A stretch of DNA of 64,000 nucleotides from Pseudarthrobacter sp. NS4 (GCF_024758005.1 NZ_CP103288.1:992001-1056000); one strand, 5' to 3'; shown: positions 27,338 through 36,305, numbered from the stretch's first letter. The notes: generated by a model not told the origin, from the sequence alone. Numbers and translations: made by a program.

Positions 27338-28084
27338 GTGTCTTCACGCCATAATTCTGCGCGCCACCGTGCGCAAACGGTTCGTACCAACCCTTTGGAC
27401 GCAATGTCCAAGGCTGTTAGTGCCAATGCCGGGACAGTAGGTCGCCAGGCTGCCGTTGTCGCAGCCGCATCCGGCCTTGTCCTTGGCATGGGACTGCCGG
27501 CCAACGCGGCGGACACGGCTGGTGTCTCCGCTTCCACCGAGTCGGGTTCCGCACAGACTGCCCTGGCCGTCACCGCAGCGCCCACCGCCACCGTTTCCTT
27601 CGAGCGCCCCGTGGTGAAGACCACCGCTGCTCCGAAGATCGAGCCGGTCCGCACGCAGTCCACTGCCGCTGCCACCCGCGACGGTTCCACGGCCACCACC
27701 GTGTCCACCGCTTCCACCGCGGAAAAGGCAGTAGAGGCCGTTAGCTCTGCAGCTACCTCAGGCATCGCAGCCATCGCTTACACGGGCATCGGCCGCCCCT
27801 ATGTCTGGGGCGGCACCAGCCCCAACGGCTGGGACTGCTCGGGCTTCACCCAGTGGGTTTACGCCCAGGCCGGCATCAGCATCCCGCGCGTCAACGCCTG
27901 GACGGCCATGACCCCTACCTCCACCCCCAAGCCGGGTGACCTGGTCATGCAGAACGGCGGAGCCCACGTCGGAATTTACGTCGGTAACGGCATGATGGTC
28001 AGCGCGCTCAACCCCTCCCAGGGCACGCTGCTTCACTCTGTGGCCGCCACCGGATCCTCCTCCTTCTACACCATGGGCAACTAA
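27338..28084 (+). CDS. secreted NlpC/P60 cell-wall hydrolase
   Basis: 248-residue cysteine peptidase that hydrolyses peptidoglycan stem peptides. Basic N-terminus, hydrophobic segment near residues 36-57 ending in PANAAD (probable signal cleavage), a Thr/Ala-rich linker, and a catalytic domain from about 140 with Cys167 in GWDCSGFTQWVYAQAG and His210 in GGAHVGIYVGNG. The start is a GTG with GGGAGAGG eight bases upstream. A c-di-AMP riboswitch lies directly upstream. A strong terminator follows its stop. Its first 60 residues are nearly copied in the next gene, so the two arose by duplication with different catalytic domains or divergence. Confidence 0.93.
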   Translation: MSSRHNSARHRAQTVRTNPLDAMSKAVSANAGTVGRQAAVVAAASGLVLGMGLPANAADTAGVSASTESGSAQTALAVTAAPTATVSFERPVVKTTAAPKIEPVRTQSTAAATRDGSTATTVSTASTAEKAVEAVSSAATSGIAAIAYTGIGRPYVWGGTSPNGWDCSGFTQWVYAQAGISIPRVNAWTAMTPTSTPKPGDLVMQNGGAHVGIYVGNGMMVSALNPSQGTLLHSVAATGSSSFYTMGN

Positions 28085-28120
28085 TAGTTCTTGGGGCTTC
28101 GGCCCCAGGAACTATTTCTT
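28084..28120 (+). terminator. terminator after the first NlpC/P60 gene
   Basis: 14-bp stem (ATAGTTCTTGGGGC at 28084-28097 paired with 28102-28115, one wobble), TTCG tetraloop, then TTCTTT. It begins on the last base of the stop codon. It should separate the gene from the next one, though partial read-through is possible. Confidence 0.88.
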
Positions 28121-28243
28121 TGCCTGCGCTTTTCGCTAAATCACCACATCCCCGTTCGGAACCCGCCGACATACCCCCAAGATGCCGGCGCGTCCAAAAC
28201 TCTCGGCTGCCCACAGGCCCGAGGAAAACGAAAGAGAGAACTG

Positions 28244-29017
28244 ATGACTACTCGTGCTACCGCACGGCACCGCGCCGAGGTCACCAAAACCAACTCAATC
28301 GCTGTCATTGCCAAGGCTGTCGGCGAGAACGCCGGCGGCGTAGGCCGCCAGGCCGCGGTAATCGCCGCCGCCTCGGGCCTGGTCCTGACCAGTGGCATCG
28401 CAGCCAACGCTGCCGACGCCAACGTCCAGCGGGACTCCGCACCGGCTTCCACACTGGAAGTTGAGTCCGCGATCGAGGCTCCGATTTCTGCGGCATCCAC
28501 CATTGCCATCACCTTCGAAAAGCCTGCCGTGACCACTACGCCGGCTCCTGTTATCGAAGAACCGGCACCTGTTGAGGTCAAGGAGGCCGAGCCGGCTCCC
28601 GCCGTTGCCCAGCCTGCTGCAGCTCCCAAGGTGACCGCCAAGGTTTCCACCGCCGCAGCCCCCGCTGCCGCTCCTGCTGCTTCCGCCAGCGGCAAGGGTG
28701 CAGCCATCCTGTCCGCTGCCTACGCCCAGCTGGGCGTTATGCAGGACTGCACCATGCTGGTCACCAACTCCCTGGCCGCCGTGGGCATCAACTTCCACGA
28801 CTGGCCCGCAGGCTACCTCTCCCTGGGCCGCACGGTGAGCGCTGCCGAGGCTCAGCCGGGCGACCTGATCTACTACGCTGACGGTGGCGCCGGTATGGCG
28901 CACATCGCTGTCTACGCCGGCAACGGCCAGGCTGTGCACGGCGGGTACAACGGCAACCAGACCGTGGTCTTCAGCGCCAATGTTGGCTCCGGCCCGGTGT
29001 TCATCCGCGTGAACTAA
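28244..29017 (+). CDS. secreted NlpC/P60-like hydrolase, divergent copy
   Basis: 257-residue protein. The N-terminal 60 residues repeat those of the upstream gene (RHRAEVTKTNSI, GGVGRQAAVIAAASGLVL, ANAAD), giving the same unusual signal region. An Ala/Pro/Glu-rich linker (60-148) leads to an NlpC/P60-like domain with Cys169 in VMQDCTMLVTNSLAAVG and His220 in GMAHIAVYAGNG. The usual DCSG motif is DCTM here, so substrate preference may differ. The ATG at 28244 follows AAAGAGAGAAC. No riboswitch is seen in the 123 bp after the terminator, unlike its two neighbours, so it is either separately promoted or read through. Confidence 0.83.
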   Translation: MTTRATARHRAEVTKTNSIAVIAKAVGENAGGVGRQAAVIAAASGLVLTSGIAANAADANVQRDSAPASTLEVESAIEAPISAASTIAITFEKPAVTTTPAPVIEEPAPVEVKEAEPAPAVAQPAAAPKVTAKVSTAAAPAAAPAASASGKGAAILSAAYAQLGVMQDCTMLVTNSLAAVGINFHDWPAGYLSLGRTVSAAEAQPGDLIYYADGGAGMAHIAVYAGNGQAVHGGYNGNQTVVFSANVGSGPVFIRVN

Positions 29018-29064
29018 TGTGCCCTTGGGACACCGGACTGCTGTCCGGCTGAACTGACGGAACC

Positions 29065-29099
29065 AAAGGACTCCTGCCTCATCGCAGGGGTCCTTTTCG
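29065..29099 (+). terminator. terminator after the cell-wall hydrolase block
   Basis: 13-bp stem (AAAGGACTCCTGC at 29065-29077 with GCAGGGGTCCTTT at 29084-29096, one wobble), six-base loop, and TTTTCG after. Downstream 29100-29287 contains only the leader of the HNH gene; no other feature is visible. Confidence 0.85.
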
Positions 29100-29287
29100 T
29101 TTAATGGAGCTTGGACACGCGGCCGGCGGCCGCCTCCCGCCCGAATTGATGCGCAAGAGCGCACCAGCCGGATTACCCGATAGTGCACTTCTTTGTTTAC
29201 TCTTGTGGTGTCGATCCATAGCCCGGACATGCCGAGGGCAGCCGGCCCTCGTGCCCCTGACGGGTGCGGCCGTGAAGAGGTACGTGC

Positions 29288-29788
29288 ATGCGCACTCTCG
29301 TTCTGAATGCTGGATATGAACCGCTGGCGGTTATCACTTTCCGCCGGGCGCTGGTGCTTGTGCTCACAGGCAAGGCGAGCGTGGTGGCCGAAGGGGACGA
29401 TCCCGTGGTGGGTCCCCAGGAAATCCTGGGCCGCCCGTCCGTGATTCTCCTGAACCGCTACATCCGTCCCAGATACAACCAGGCCACAGCCGTCAGCCGG
29501 CGGGGGGTGCTGAGACGCGACGGGCACAAATGCGCGTATTGCGGTAAAGCGGCGCACACCATCGACCACGTGCATCCCAAGTCCCGCGGCGGTGCTGATT
29601 CATGGGAGAACCTCGTGGCAGCCTGCCTTCGCTGCAACAACGTCAAAGGCGACCATACCCCGGCTGAAATGGGCTGGAAACTGCGGTTCGTACCGGAGCC
29701 TCCACGCGGCGCCATCTGGCAAATCAAGGAACTGGAAAAGCCCACGCCAGCGTGGGATCCGTTCCTGTTGCCCGAACGCGCTGCCTGA
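29288..29788 (+). CDS. HNH endonuclease family protein
   Basis: 166-residue protein. After a beta-strand N-terminus (MRTLVLNAGYEPLAVITFRRA) lies a zinc-supported HNH fold: CAYCG and CLRCN supply four cysteines, and DHVHPKSRGG, WENLVAAC and NVKGDH give the His-Asn-His centre (about residues 80-125). Such stand-alone HNH proteins are widespread in actinobacteria and their role is not settled; DNA cleavage or nicking is the family activity. The ATG at 29288 follows AGAGGTACGTGC. No toxin-antitoxin or restriction partner is next to it. The molybdenum-cofactor genes begin 54 bp downstream. Confidence 0.9.
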   Translation: MRTLVLNAGYEPLAVITFRRALVLVLTGKASVVAEGDDPVVGPQEILGRPSVILLNRYIRPRYNQATAVSRRGVLRRDGHKCAYCGKAAHTIDHVHPKSRGGADSWENLVAACLRCNNVKGDHTPAEMGWKLRFVPEPPRGAIWQIKELEKPTPAWDPFLLPERAA

Positions 29789-29842
29789 CGTACCCGCTGT
29801 ACGGCCGGCCAGCCACGTCCGGGGAGCCGGTAGGCTGGGACA

Positions 29843-30505
29843 GTGGAAGAGAGCGCCCCGTACTTTGATGCCTTGATCCTGGCCGGAGGCCGGTCCTCGC
29901 GGCTCGGTGGTGTGCCGAAACAGAACCTGGTGTACCACGGCGCTACCCTCCTGCAGCGGGCCCTTGCCGCCGCTTCAGGTGCCGGTCGCGTCGTGGTGGT
30001 GGGGCCCGACCCCGGACGCCTGCCGCAGGGCGTCCTCTCCTGTCGGGAGAAGCCGGAATTTGCAGGGCCTGCTGCTGCCATTGCGGCCGGACTCGAAACC
30101 CTGAAGCCTGATGGGGGAGGTGCTGAATACACGCTGGTGCTGGCCTGCGACATGCCCCTGGTGTCCGACGCTGTCAAGGCCCTGCGCTCGGAGCTGCTGT
30201 CTGGGAAAAGCATGGAAGCAGACGCGATTCTGGCCCGGACGGATGACGGAACTCCGGAGGGCAGGATCCAGCCGCTGGCCGGCCTTTATCGCACAGCCGG
30301 GCTAAATAAAGCCGTGCGGGATCTTGCAGCCAAGGGGGGCTTAATCAACGGCTCTGTCCGGTCGCTCCTTGCTAGTCTGGACGTGCGGCTTGTCACCGTC
30401 CCTGATGCGTCCACAGCAGACGTGGATACCTGGGACGATGCCTCCGCACTAGGGATTGCCGCCGGCAACCAGGACACCGCACCTGGCCGGCGCGGCCGCA
30501 GTTAA
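29843..30505 (+). CDS. MobA-like molybdenum cofactor nucleotidyltransferase
   Basis: 220-residue Rossmann-like nucleotidyltransferase. The nucleotide-binding signature LAGGRSSRLGGVPKQNL lies at residues 13-29, and ACDMPLVSDAVKAL supplies the metal-binding Asp. MobA attaches GMP to molybdopterin; position with moeA and fdhD supports that. It carries VPK in place of the usual DK after the Gly-rich loop, closer to the broader MobA-like/MocA group, so CMP or another nucleotide is possible. The GTG at 29843 is the only sensible start; the Shine-Dalgarno is weak. DUF6457 follows 15 bp later. Confidence 0.82.
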   Translation: MEESAPYFDALILAGGRSSRLGGVPKQNLVYHGATLLQRALAAASGAGRVVVVGPDPGRLPQGVLSCREKPEFAGPAAAIAAGLETLKPDGGGAEYTLVLACDMPLVSDAVKALRSELLSGKSMEADAILARTDDGTPEGRIQPLAGLYRTAGLNKAVRDLAAKGGLINGSVRSLLASLDVRLVTVPDASTADVDTWDDASALGIAAGNQDTAPGRRGRS

Positions 30506-30520
30506 CTTGGGAGGCAGTTC

Positions 30521-30814
30521 GTGAAGAGCCAGGATGAAACGCTGGAGGAATGGTGCAGGTCCCTGCTTCAGGCCTATGAACTTGAGGACGTCCAGGTGGA
30601 TGTCAACGCCATCCTCTCGCTCGCCGGCGTAGCCGCCCATTCCGTGGTCCGCCCCGCTGCTCCGCTCACCACCTTCATTGCAGGTTTTGCCGCCGGCCTT
30701 GCCTCGGGAGCGGACCGGACGGCGGACGCCGCCTCCATGGACGCGGCCCTGGCCGTGGCCCGCAGCCTGGCGGCTGACTACGATGCTGAAGCCGCCGGGA
30801 CTCCCGGCGAATGA
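30521..30814 (+). CDS. DUF6457 small protein
   Basis: 97-residue helical protein (LEEWCRSLLQAYELEDVQVDVNAILSLAGVAAHSVVRPAAPLT...FIAGFAAGL, given here in parts) found in actinobacterial molybdenum-cofactor operons. The GTG at 30521 has GGGAGG upstream. Its TGA overlaps the ATG of moeA (ATGA). This position suggests a helper in cofactor insertion, but no activity is known to me. No cysteine pair or nucleotide motif is visible. Confidence 0.8.
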   Translation: MKSQDETLEEWCRSLLQAYELEDVQVDVNAILSLAGVAAHSVVRPAAPLTTFIAGFAAGLASGADRTADAASMDAALAVARSLAADYDAEAAGTPGE

Positions 30815-32190
30815 CCGGGGAATCCCAGGAAGAAACCGGCAAGCCCGAAGGGCAGGAAGCACCGCATCACCTCGCCCACACCTGGGAAGAAGCCCGGCAG
30901 GCGGCCTTCGACGCCGCCACGCCTATTCCTGCCGGGCCCGTGGCGCTGGAGCTGGCCCTTGGCCGCCGCCTGGACCAGGACATCGTGGCTCTCCAGGACA
31001 TGCCGCACTACGCGTCTTCAGCGATGGACGGATGGGCTGTGAACGGAACCGATCCGTGGATCCCGGTGGAGCCGGGGACCAGGCTGGCGCCGCACCAGGC
31101 CAGTCCCATTGTGACGGGCGGCCTCGTTCCTCCCGGCGCCAAGGCCGTACTCCGCAGTGAGAGCGCCGTCATGGAAAAGGACGACGACGGGCTGCCCGTC
31201 CTGGCGGCCGGCGGAACCGCCCGTCCGGGCGAACCGCGCAATGGCCAGCACATCCGGAAGGCGGGGGAGGAAGCCCGGGAAGGGGACATCCTGGTCAAGG
31301 CTGGCGTGGAGCTGAATCCGGCGCATCTGGCACTCGCTGCCCTGGCCGGCCACGACGAGTTGCGCGTCCAGGGCAAGCCCCTTGTGCGGCTGCTGCTGAC
31401 CGGTTCCGAGGTGGTGGCGCACGGGCTCCCGGTCCCGGGCCAGGTGCGTGACACGTTCGGTCCCCAGTTGCCGGCAGTCGTCACGATGCTCGGCGGCATC
31501 GCCGGCGGACAGCAGAAAATCGGAGATTCCTATCCGGAATGGCTCGCCGCCCTGGAGGACGTGGTTCCGGAGGTGCCCGGTGCGCCTGACCTGCCCGCCG
31601 ACGTCGTCATCACCACAGGCGGGACGGGGCGCTCCGGCACGGACCACCTGCGCCGCGCAGTTGCTGAGCTGGGCGGGCGGCTGATCATCGACGGCGTGGC
31701 GATGCGTCCCGGGCATCCGGCTGTCCTGGCTGAGTTGCCGGACGGCCGCTTTGTGCTGGGCCTGCCGGGCAATCCGCTCGCGGCAATGATGGCGCTGTCC
31801 ACCGTGGGCGCCCCGCTGCTGGCCGCACTGGGCCACGGTCCGATGCCAGCGGTGCAGGATGTGCCGTGCGGAACCGTGATCGACCCCGAGCCGGGCCGCA
31901 CCCGGCTGATGCCCTTCAGTCTCCTGTATGGCATGGCCTCGCCAGCGCAGCATACGGGACCGGGCATGATGCGGGGACTCGCCTCCGCCGACGGCGTCAT
32001 GGTGGTGCCGCCGCACGGGGTGCAGTTGGGTGAGGCAGTGCCTGCCTTCGCTTTACCCTGGTCTGCTCCCATTCCCGGGCCTGCAGAAGCCCCGGCCAAG
32101 GCAAAGCCCCGGAGCGGCGGCCGGACTGCCCGGACTGCTGCCAAGCCCGCCCCGGACGGCCCGGTGGACTGGAGCGCCCTCCTTGGTTGA
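30811..32190 (+). CDS. moeA: molybdopterin molybdenumtransferase
   Basis: 459-residue enzyme that inserts molybdate into adenylated molybdopterin. MoeA features in order: ASSAMDGWAV (about 69-78), domain II with the GGLVPPGAKAVL stretch, the MoaB/MogA-like domain with TTGGTGRSGTDHLRRAV, VAMRPGHPAVLAELPDGRFVLGLPGNPLAAM split around the active loop, and a C-terminal barrel. A 40-residue Ala/Lys/Pro tail follows. Starts by ATGA overlap with DUF6457. Works with the MobA-like protein and FdhD; no molybdoenzyme is in the window. Confidence 0.92.
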   Translation: MTGESQEETGKPEGQEAPHHLAHTWEEARQAAFDAATPIPAGPVALELALGRRLDQDIVALQDMPHYASSAMDGWAVNGTDPWIPVEPGTRLAPHQASPIVTGGLVPPGAKAVLRSESAVMEKDDDGLPVLAAGGTARPGEPRNGQHIRKAGEEAREGDILVKAGVELNPAHLALAALAGHDELRVQGKPLVRLLLTGSEVVAHGLPVPGQVRDTFGPQLPAVVTMLGGIAGGQQKIGDSYPEWLAALEDVVPEVPGAPDLPADVVITTGGTGRSGTDHLRRAVAELGGRLIIDGVAMRPGHPAVLAELPDGRFVLGLPGNPLAAMMALSTVGAPLLAALGHGPMPAVQDVPCGTVIDPEPGRTRLMPFSLLYGMASPAQHTGPGMMRGLASADGVMVVPPHGVQLGEAVPAFALPWSAPIPGPAEAPAKAKPRSGGRTARTAAKPAPDGPVDWSALLG

Positions 32191-32253
32191 ACCCTCGGTG
32201 CCTGCCGGCTCCCCGCGGTGTCATGATGGAGTTATGGAAAGGCAGGGTGGGAC

Positions 32254-33132
32254 ATGGGACGCGTAACCCAGCGCCGCAAGGTGCATAAGTATGTGCTGGA
32301 CGGTTCACAGAATGCCCTCGAGTTCCCGGTGCGGTACCGGGAGGACGTCCTGGCTGTGGAGGAACCGCTGGAGATCCGTTTGGGCCGGCTCTCCTTCTCC
32401 GTCACCATGCGGACTCCTGGCGACGACTTTGACCTGGTGGCCGGGTTCCTGGTGTCCGAGGGCGTTATCTGGACCGCAGAACAGCTCGTTTCGCTGCGGT
32501 TCTGTGCCGGCGAAGACGAAAACGGGGTCCAGACATTCAACGTGGTGGAGGCGCAGCTGCGGCCGGACGTCCCGCTCCCCGCCACCGGGCGCAATGTCTA
32601 TACGTCCAGTTCCTGCGGCATTTGCGGGACGGATTCGATCGAGGCGGTGGAGAAATCCTCGCACTACAGCCCGCAGTCCGATCCTGTGACGGTGGATGCC
32701 CAGGTCCTTGCCTCACTTCCTGCACTGCTCCGCCAGTCCCAGCGCGTCTTCGACGAGACCGGGGGAGTGCACGCGGCCGGGCTGTTCAAGGTAAAGGACG
32801 ACGGCGGTGTGGAGCTTCTCTGCCTCCGCGAGGACGTGGGGCGGCACAACGCGGTGGACAAGGTGGTGGGCTGGGCACTGCGCGAAGGACTCCTCCCGCT
32901 GCGGGGAACGGTTCTGCAGGTATCGGGCAGGGCATCCTTCGAGCTGGTGCAGAAAGCCGCCCTGGCAGGCATTCCCGTGCTGGCCGCCGTCAGCGCGCCC
33001 TCCAGCCTGGCCGTTGAACTAGCCGAAGCAAGCGGAGTGACCCTGGCAGGCTTCAGCCGCGGTACCAGCCTGAATATCTATGCCGGCGATGAGCGCATCG
33101 CCAGGCCTGTGGTCAACATGCCACCCGCCTGA
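32254..33132 (+). CDS. fdhD: formate dehydrogenase accessory sulfurtransferase
   Basis: 292-residue FdhD. It passes sulfur from a cysteine desulfurase to the molybdenum cofactor of formate dehydrogenase. The sulfur-carrying Cys-X-X-Cys is in SSSCGICGTDSIE (about residues 116-128). Other conserved parts: EEPLEIRLG, RTPGDDFDLVAGFLVSEG, GGVHAAGLF, REDVGRHNAVDKVVG. The ATG at 32254 follows GGTGGGAC. Last gene of the cofactor operon, 63 bp after moeA. Its presence implies a formate dehydrogenase elsewhere in the genome. Confidence 0.95.
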   Translation: MGRVTQRRKVHKYVLDGSQNALEFPVRYREDVLAVEEPLEIRLGRLSFSVTMRTPGDDFDLVAGFLVSEGVIWTAEQLVSLRFCAGEDENGVQTFNVVEAQLRPDVPLPATGRNVYTSSSCGICGTDSIEAVEKSSHYSPQSDPVTVDAQVLASLPALLRQSQRVFDETGGVHAAGLFKVKDDGGVELLCLREDVGRHNAVDKVVGWALREGLLPLRGTVLQVSGRASFELVQKAALAGIPVLAAVSAPSSLAVELAEASGVTLAGFSRGTSLNIYAGDERIARPVVNMPPA

Positions 33133-33200
33133 GCTTTCGCCGTGGGGTTTCGCGCGCGTTCCGCGGAGGGGTTGGTTATCAGGCTACTAGCGGGTAGATT

Positions 33201-33217
33201 TGTCCATCGAATGGACA
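33201..33217 (+). promoter_or_regulatory. palindromic operator-like site before the alpha-mannosidase
   Basis: TGTCCAT (33201-33207), three bases, ATGGACA (33211-33217): a 7-bp perfect inverted repeat centred 45 bp before the TTG start. Likely a repressor site for sugar control. No regulator gene is adjacent. Confidence 0.45.
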
Positions 33218-33253
33218 CGTTGGTCCAGCTGCAAACTCATAAGAAGGCCTACA

Positions 33254-36200
33254 TTGCATGACGACCGCCGGATCACGGAAGTCCGCCTGGAAAGGTTTGT
33301 GCGTGAGCGCATCATCCCTGCCATCTACAGCCGGACCCTTCCCCTCTCCCTGAGCAGCTGGGACGTCCCCGACGAACCGGTCCCCGCGCTGGAGGCAATG
33401 CGCCAGGAATTCCAGCCGCAGGAACATGGCGCACCCTGGGGAAAGCCCTGGGGGACCAAGTGGCTTCACCTTCGGGGCGAAGTCCCCGAATCGTGGGGCA
33501 CCGCGCCGGATACCACGGTGGAGGTGGTGGTGGACATTGGCTTCACCATCGAAACCCCGGGCTTCCAGTGCGAGGGCATTGCCTGGCGCCCGGACGGCAC
33601 CATCATCAAGGCCGTCTCCCCGCGGAACCGGTACATCCCGTTGAAGCTGCTGGGTGGCGGCATGGCGGTGGACTTCTACGTCGAAGCCGCCGCCAACCCC
33701 GATGTTGCCCAGGGCTGGACCTTCGCCGCTACGCCGTATGGGGACAAATCAACGGCCGGAACAGCCCCGCAGTACAGGCTCGGAACCATTGCCATTGCCG
33801 AGCTGAACCAGAACGTGTGGGAGTTGCAGCAGGATGTCTGGACCCTGGCGGGACTCATGGAGCAGTTGCCGCTGGAGCTGCCGCGCAGGCATGAAATCCT
33901 CCGGGCACTTGAGCGCATGATGGACGTGATGGATCCGGACGACGTTGCCGGAACAGCCGCAGCAGGACGCGACGCGCTCGCCGAAGTCCTGGCCAGGCCC
34001 GCCTACGCCTCAGCCCACCAGTTGGTTGCCACCGGCCACGCCCACATAGACTCCGCGTGGCTCTGGCCGGTACGGGAAACAATGCGCAAATGCGCCCGGA
34101 CGTTTTCCAACGTGGTGTCCCTCATGGACGAAAACCCTGACTTCGTCTTTTCCTGCTCCTCCGCCCAGCAGCTTGCCTGGATCAAGGAGTTCTACCCCGA
34201 GCTGTTCAGCCGGATCCGGGAAAAGGTCCGGTCCGGGCAGTTCGTACCCGTGGGCGGCATGTGGGTGGAATCGGATACCAACATGCCCGGCGGCGAGGCC
34301 ATGGCGCGGCAGTTCCTGGAGGGGAAGAGCTTCTTCCTGGCCGAGTTCGGCGTGGACTGCCGTGAAGCCTGGCTGCCGGACTCGTTCGGGTATTCCGCAG
34401 CCCTGCCGCAAATCGTCAAGTCCGCCGGCAGCCGCTGGTTCCTGACCCAGAAGATTTCGTGGAACCAGACCAACAGGATGCCCCACCATACTTTCAACTG
34501 GGAGGGCATCGACGGCACCCGGCTCTTCACCCACTTCCCGCCGGTGGACACCTACAACTCCGAACTCAGCGGACGCGAACTTGCCCATGCCGAACGGAAC
34601 TACCGCGACCACGGCCGCGGGACAGTCTCGCTGGTGCCGTTCGGCTATGGGGACGGCGGCGGTGGACCCACCCGCGAAATGCTGGCGGCGGCAGCCCGCA
34701 CCGCAAACCTGGAGGGCTCCCCGAAGGTCCGGATCGGTTCCGCCGAGAGTTTCTTCCGGCAGGCTGAACAGGATTACCCTGCGCTGCCCGTGTGGGTGGG
34801 CGAAATGTACCTTGAACTGCACCGCGGCACGTACACCAGCCAGGCCCGCACCAAGAAGGGGAACCGGCGCAGCGAACACCTGCTCCGCGAAGCGGAACTG
34901 TGGTGCGCCACGGCCGCCGTCCGGACTGACGGTGCGTTCGCCTACCCGGCGGCCGAACTGAAACGCCTGTGGCGGCTGGTGCTCTTGCAGCAGTTCCATG
35001 ACATCCTTCCCGGCAGTTCCATCGCCTGGGTCCACCACGATGCGGAGCGGAACTACCAGGCGATTGAAACCGCCCTTGAAGCACTTATCGGGCAGGCTGC
35101 TTCCGCGGTGCTCGGCAAGGGGGAGCGGCAGTTCCTGCTGAATGCGGCACCCCATGCCAGGGAGGGAGTGGCGCCGCTGTCGGCAGCGGAACCCGTCACC
35201 ATTCCTGGCGCCGTTAGTGCTACTGCCGATGCCGGCGGCTACGTCCTGGATAACGGGGTCATCCGGGCTGTCCTGGACGCTCACGGCCTGATCGTCTCCC
35301 TGCGCGACTACGCCAGCGGCCGTGAAGCAATCGCTCCGGGCGAGTACGGAAACTTGCTCGAACTGTACCGCGACACCCCCAACGAGTGGGATGCCTGGGA
35401 CATTGATGAGTTCTACCGGCGCAACGTCACAGCCCTGACCAGCGCACAGTCATTGCGGCTGGAGGAGCATGGCGGCGCCGCCGTCGTGGTGGTCGAACGG
35501 CTGGCCGGGGCGTCGCCGCTCACCCAGCGCATCACCCTTGCGCCCGGAAGCCCCTCGCTGTCCATCTCCACCTCGGTGGACTGGCAGGAACGCGAAAAGC
35601 TGCTCAAGCTTGGCTTCGCAGTGGACGTCCGAGCGGACCGGTCCGCCGCGGAGACCCAGTTTGGGCACGTTTTCCGGCCGACGCACACCAATACCTCCTG
35701 GGAAGCGGCGAAGTTTGAGATCTGCGCCCACCGGTGGATCCATGTGGCCGAACCCGGCTACGGCGTGGCGGTGTCCAATTCGTCCACCTACGGGCACGAT
35801 GTCACCAGGAGCGTCAGGGCTTCCGACGGCGGCACCACCACCACGGTGCGCCTGTCGCTGCTGCGTGCCCCCAAGTTCCCGGATCCGGAAGCAGACCGTG
35901 GGCGTCACGAGCTGAACGTCACTATCCGGCCGGGCGCCGATATTGCCGACGCTGTCCAGGAGGGCTACCGCACCAACCTGGCGCCCCGTCTGGTCCGCGG
36001 CGCTTCCCCGGTTGAACCACTGTTCTCCGTCACCAATCCCGCCTTGGTGATCGAAGCCGTCAAGCTTGCCGAGGACGGGTCCGGAGATGTGATCGTCCGG
36101 CTGTACGAGTCCTTGGGCCAACGTTCAGCCGGAAGGATCACCGGCAACTTCCAGGCAGGGGCGATACAAACGGTGGACCTGCTGGAACGTGAGGTTCCAG

Positions 36201-36292
36201 CCCCGGGGGTGGAGCCGGATGGGAAGGGCGCCACACTGCACCTGCGCCCGTTCCAGCTCGTCACCCTGAGGTTCGTCCGGGCGGCAGTCTGA
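33254..36292 (+). CDS. alpha-mannosidase, glycoside hydrolase family 38
   Basis: 1012-residue cytoplasmic-type GH38 enzyme without a signal peptide, which removes alpha-linked mannose. The zinc ligands are in ATGHAHIDSAWLW (His262, His264, Asp266), and the nucleophile is Asp376 in WLPDSFGYSAALPQI, the class shared with MAN2C1/Ams1. A middle three-helix domain and a large beta-sandwich C-terminus (from about 640) follow. The start is TTG 33254 with AGAAGG seven bases before it. It is not beside other sugar genes: FdhD precedes it and an unrelated module follows. A palindrome upstream may control it. Confidence 0.93.
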   Translation: MHDDRRITEVRLERFVRERIIPAIYSRTLPLSLSSWDVPDEPVPALEAMRQEFQPQEHGAPWGKPWGTKWLHLRGEVPESWGTAPDTTVEVVVDIGFTIETPGFQCEGIAWRPDGTIIKAVSPRNRYIPLKLLGGGMAVDFYVEAAANPDVAQGWTFAATPYGDKSTAGTAPQYRLGTIAIAELNQNVWELQQDVWTLAGLMEQLPLELPRRHEILRALERMMDVMDPDDVAGTAAAGRDALAEVLARPAYASAHQLVATGHAHIDSAWLWPVRETMRKCARTFSNVVSLMDENPDFVFSCSSAQQLAWIKEFYPELFSRIREKVRSGQFVPVGGMWVESDTNMPGGEAMARQFLEGKSFFLAEFGVDCREAWLPDSFGYSAALPQIVKSAGSRWFLTQKISWNQTNRMPHHTFNWEGIDGTRLFTHFPPVDTYNSELSGRELAHAERNYRDHGRGTVSLVPFGYGDGGGGPTREMLAAAARTANLEGSPKVRIGSAESFFRQAEQDYPALPVWVGEMYLELHRGTYTSQARTKKGNRRSEHLLREAELWCATAAVRTDGAFAYPAAELKRLWRLVLLQQFHDILPGSSIAWVHHDAERNYQAIETALEALIGQAASAVLGKGERQFLLNAAPHAREGVAPLSAAEPVTIPGAVSATADAGGYVLDNGVIRAVLDAHGLIVSLRDYASGREAIAPGEYGNLLELYRDTPNEWDAWDIDEFYRRNVTALTSAQSLRLEEHGGAAVVVVERLAGASPLTQRITLAPGSPSLSISTSVDWQEREKLLKLGFAVDVRADRSAAETQFGHVFRPTHTNTSWEAAKFEICAHRWIHVAEPGYGVAVSNSSTYGHDVTRSVRASDGGTTTTVRLSLLRAPKFPDPEADRGRHELNVTIRPGADIADAVQEGYRTNLAPRLVRGASPVEPLFSVTNPALVIEAVKLAEDGSGDVIVRLYESLGQRSAGRITGNFQAGAIQTVDLLEREVPAPGVEPDGKGATLHLRPFQLVTLRFVRAAV

Positions 36293-36305
36293 ACGTCGCG
36301 GCTCG

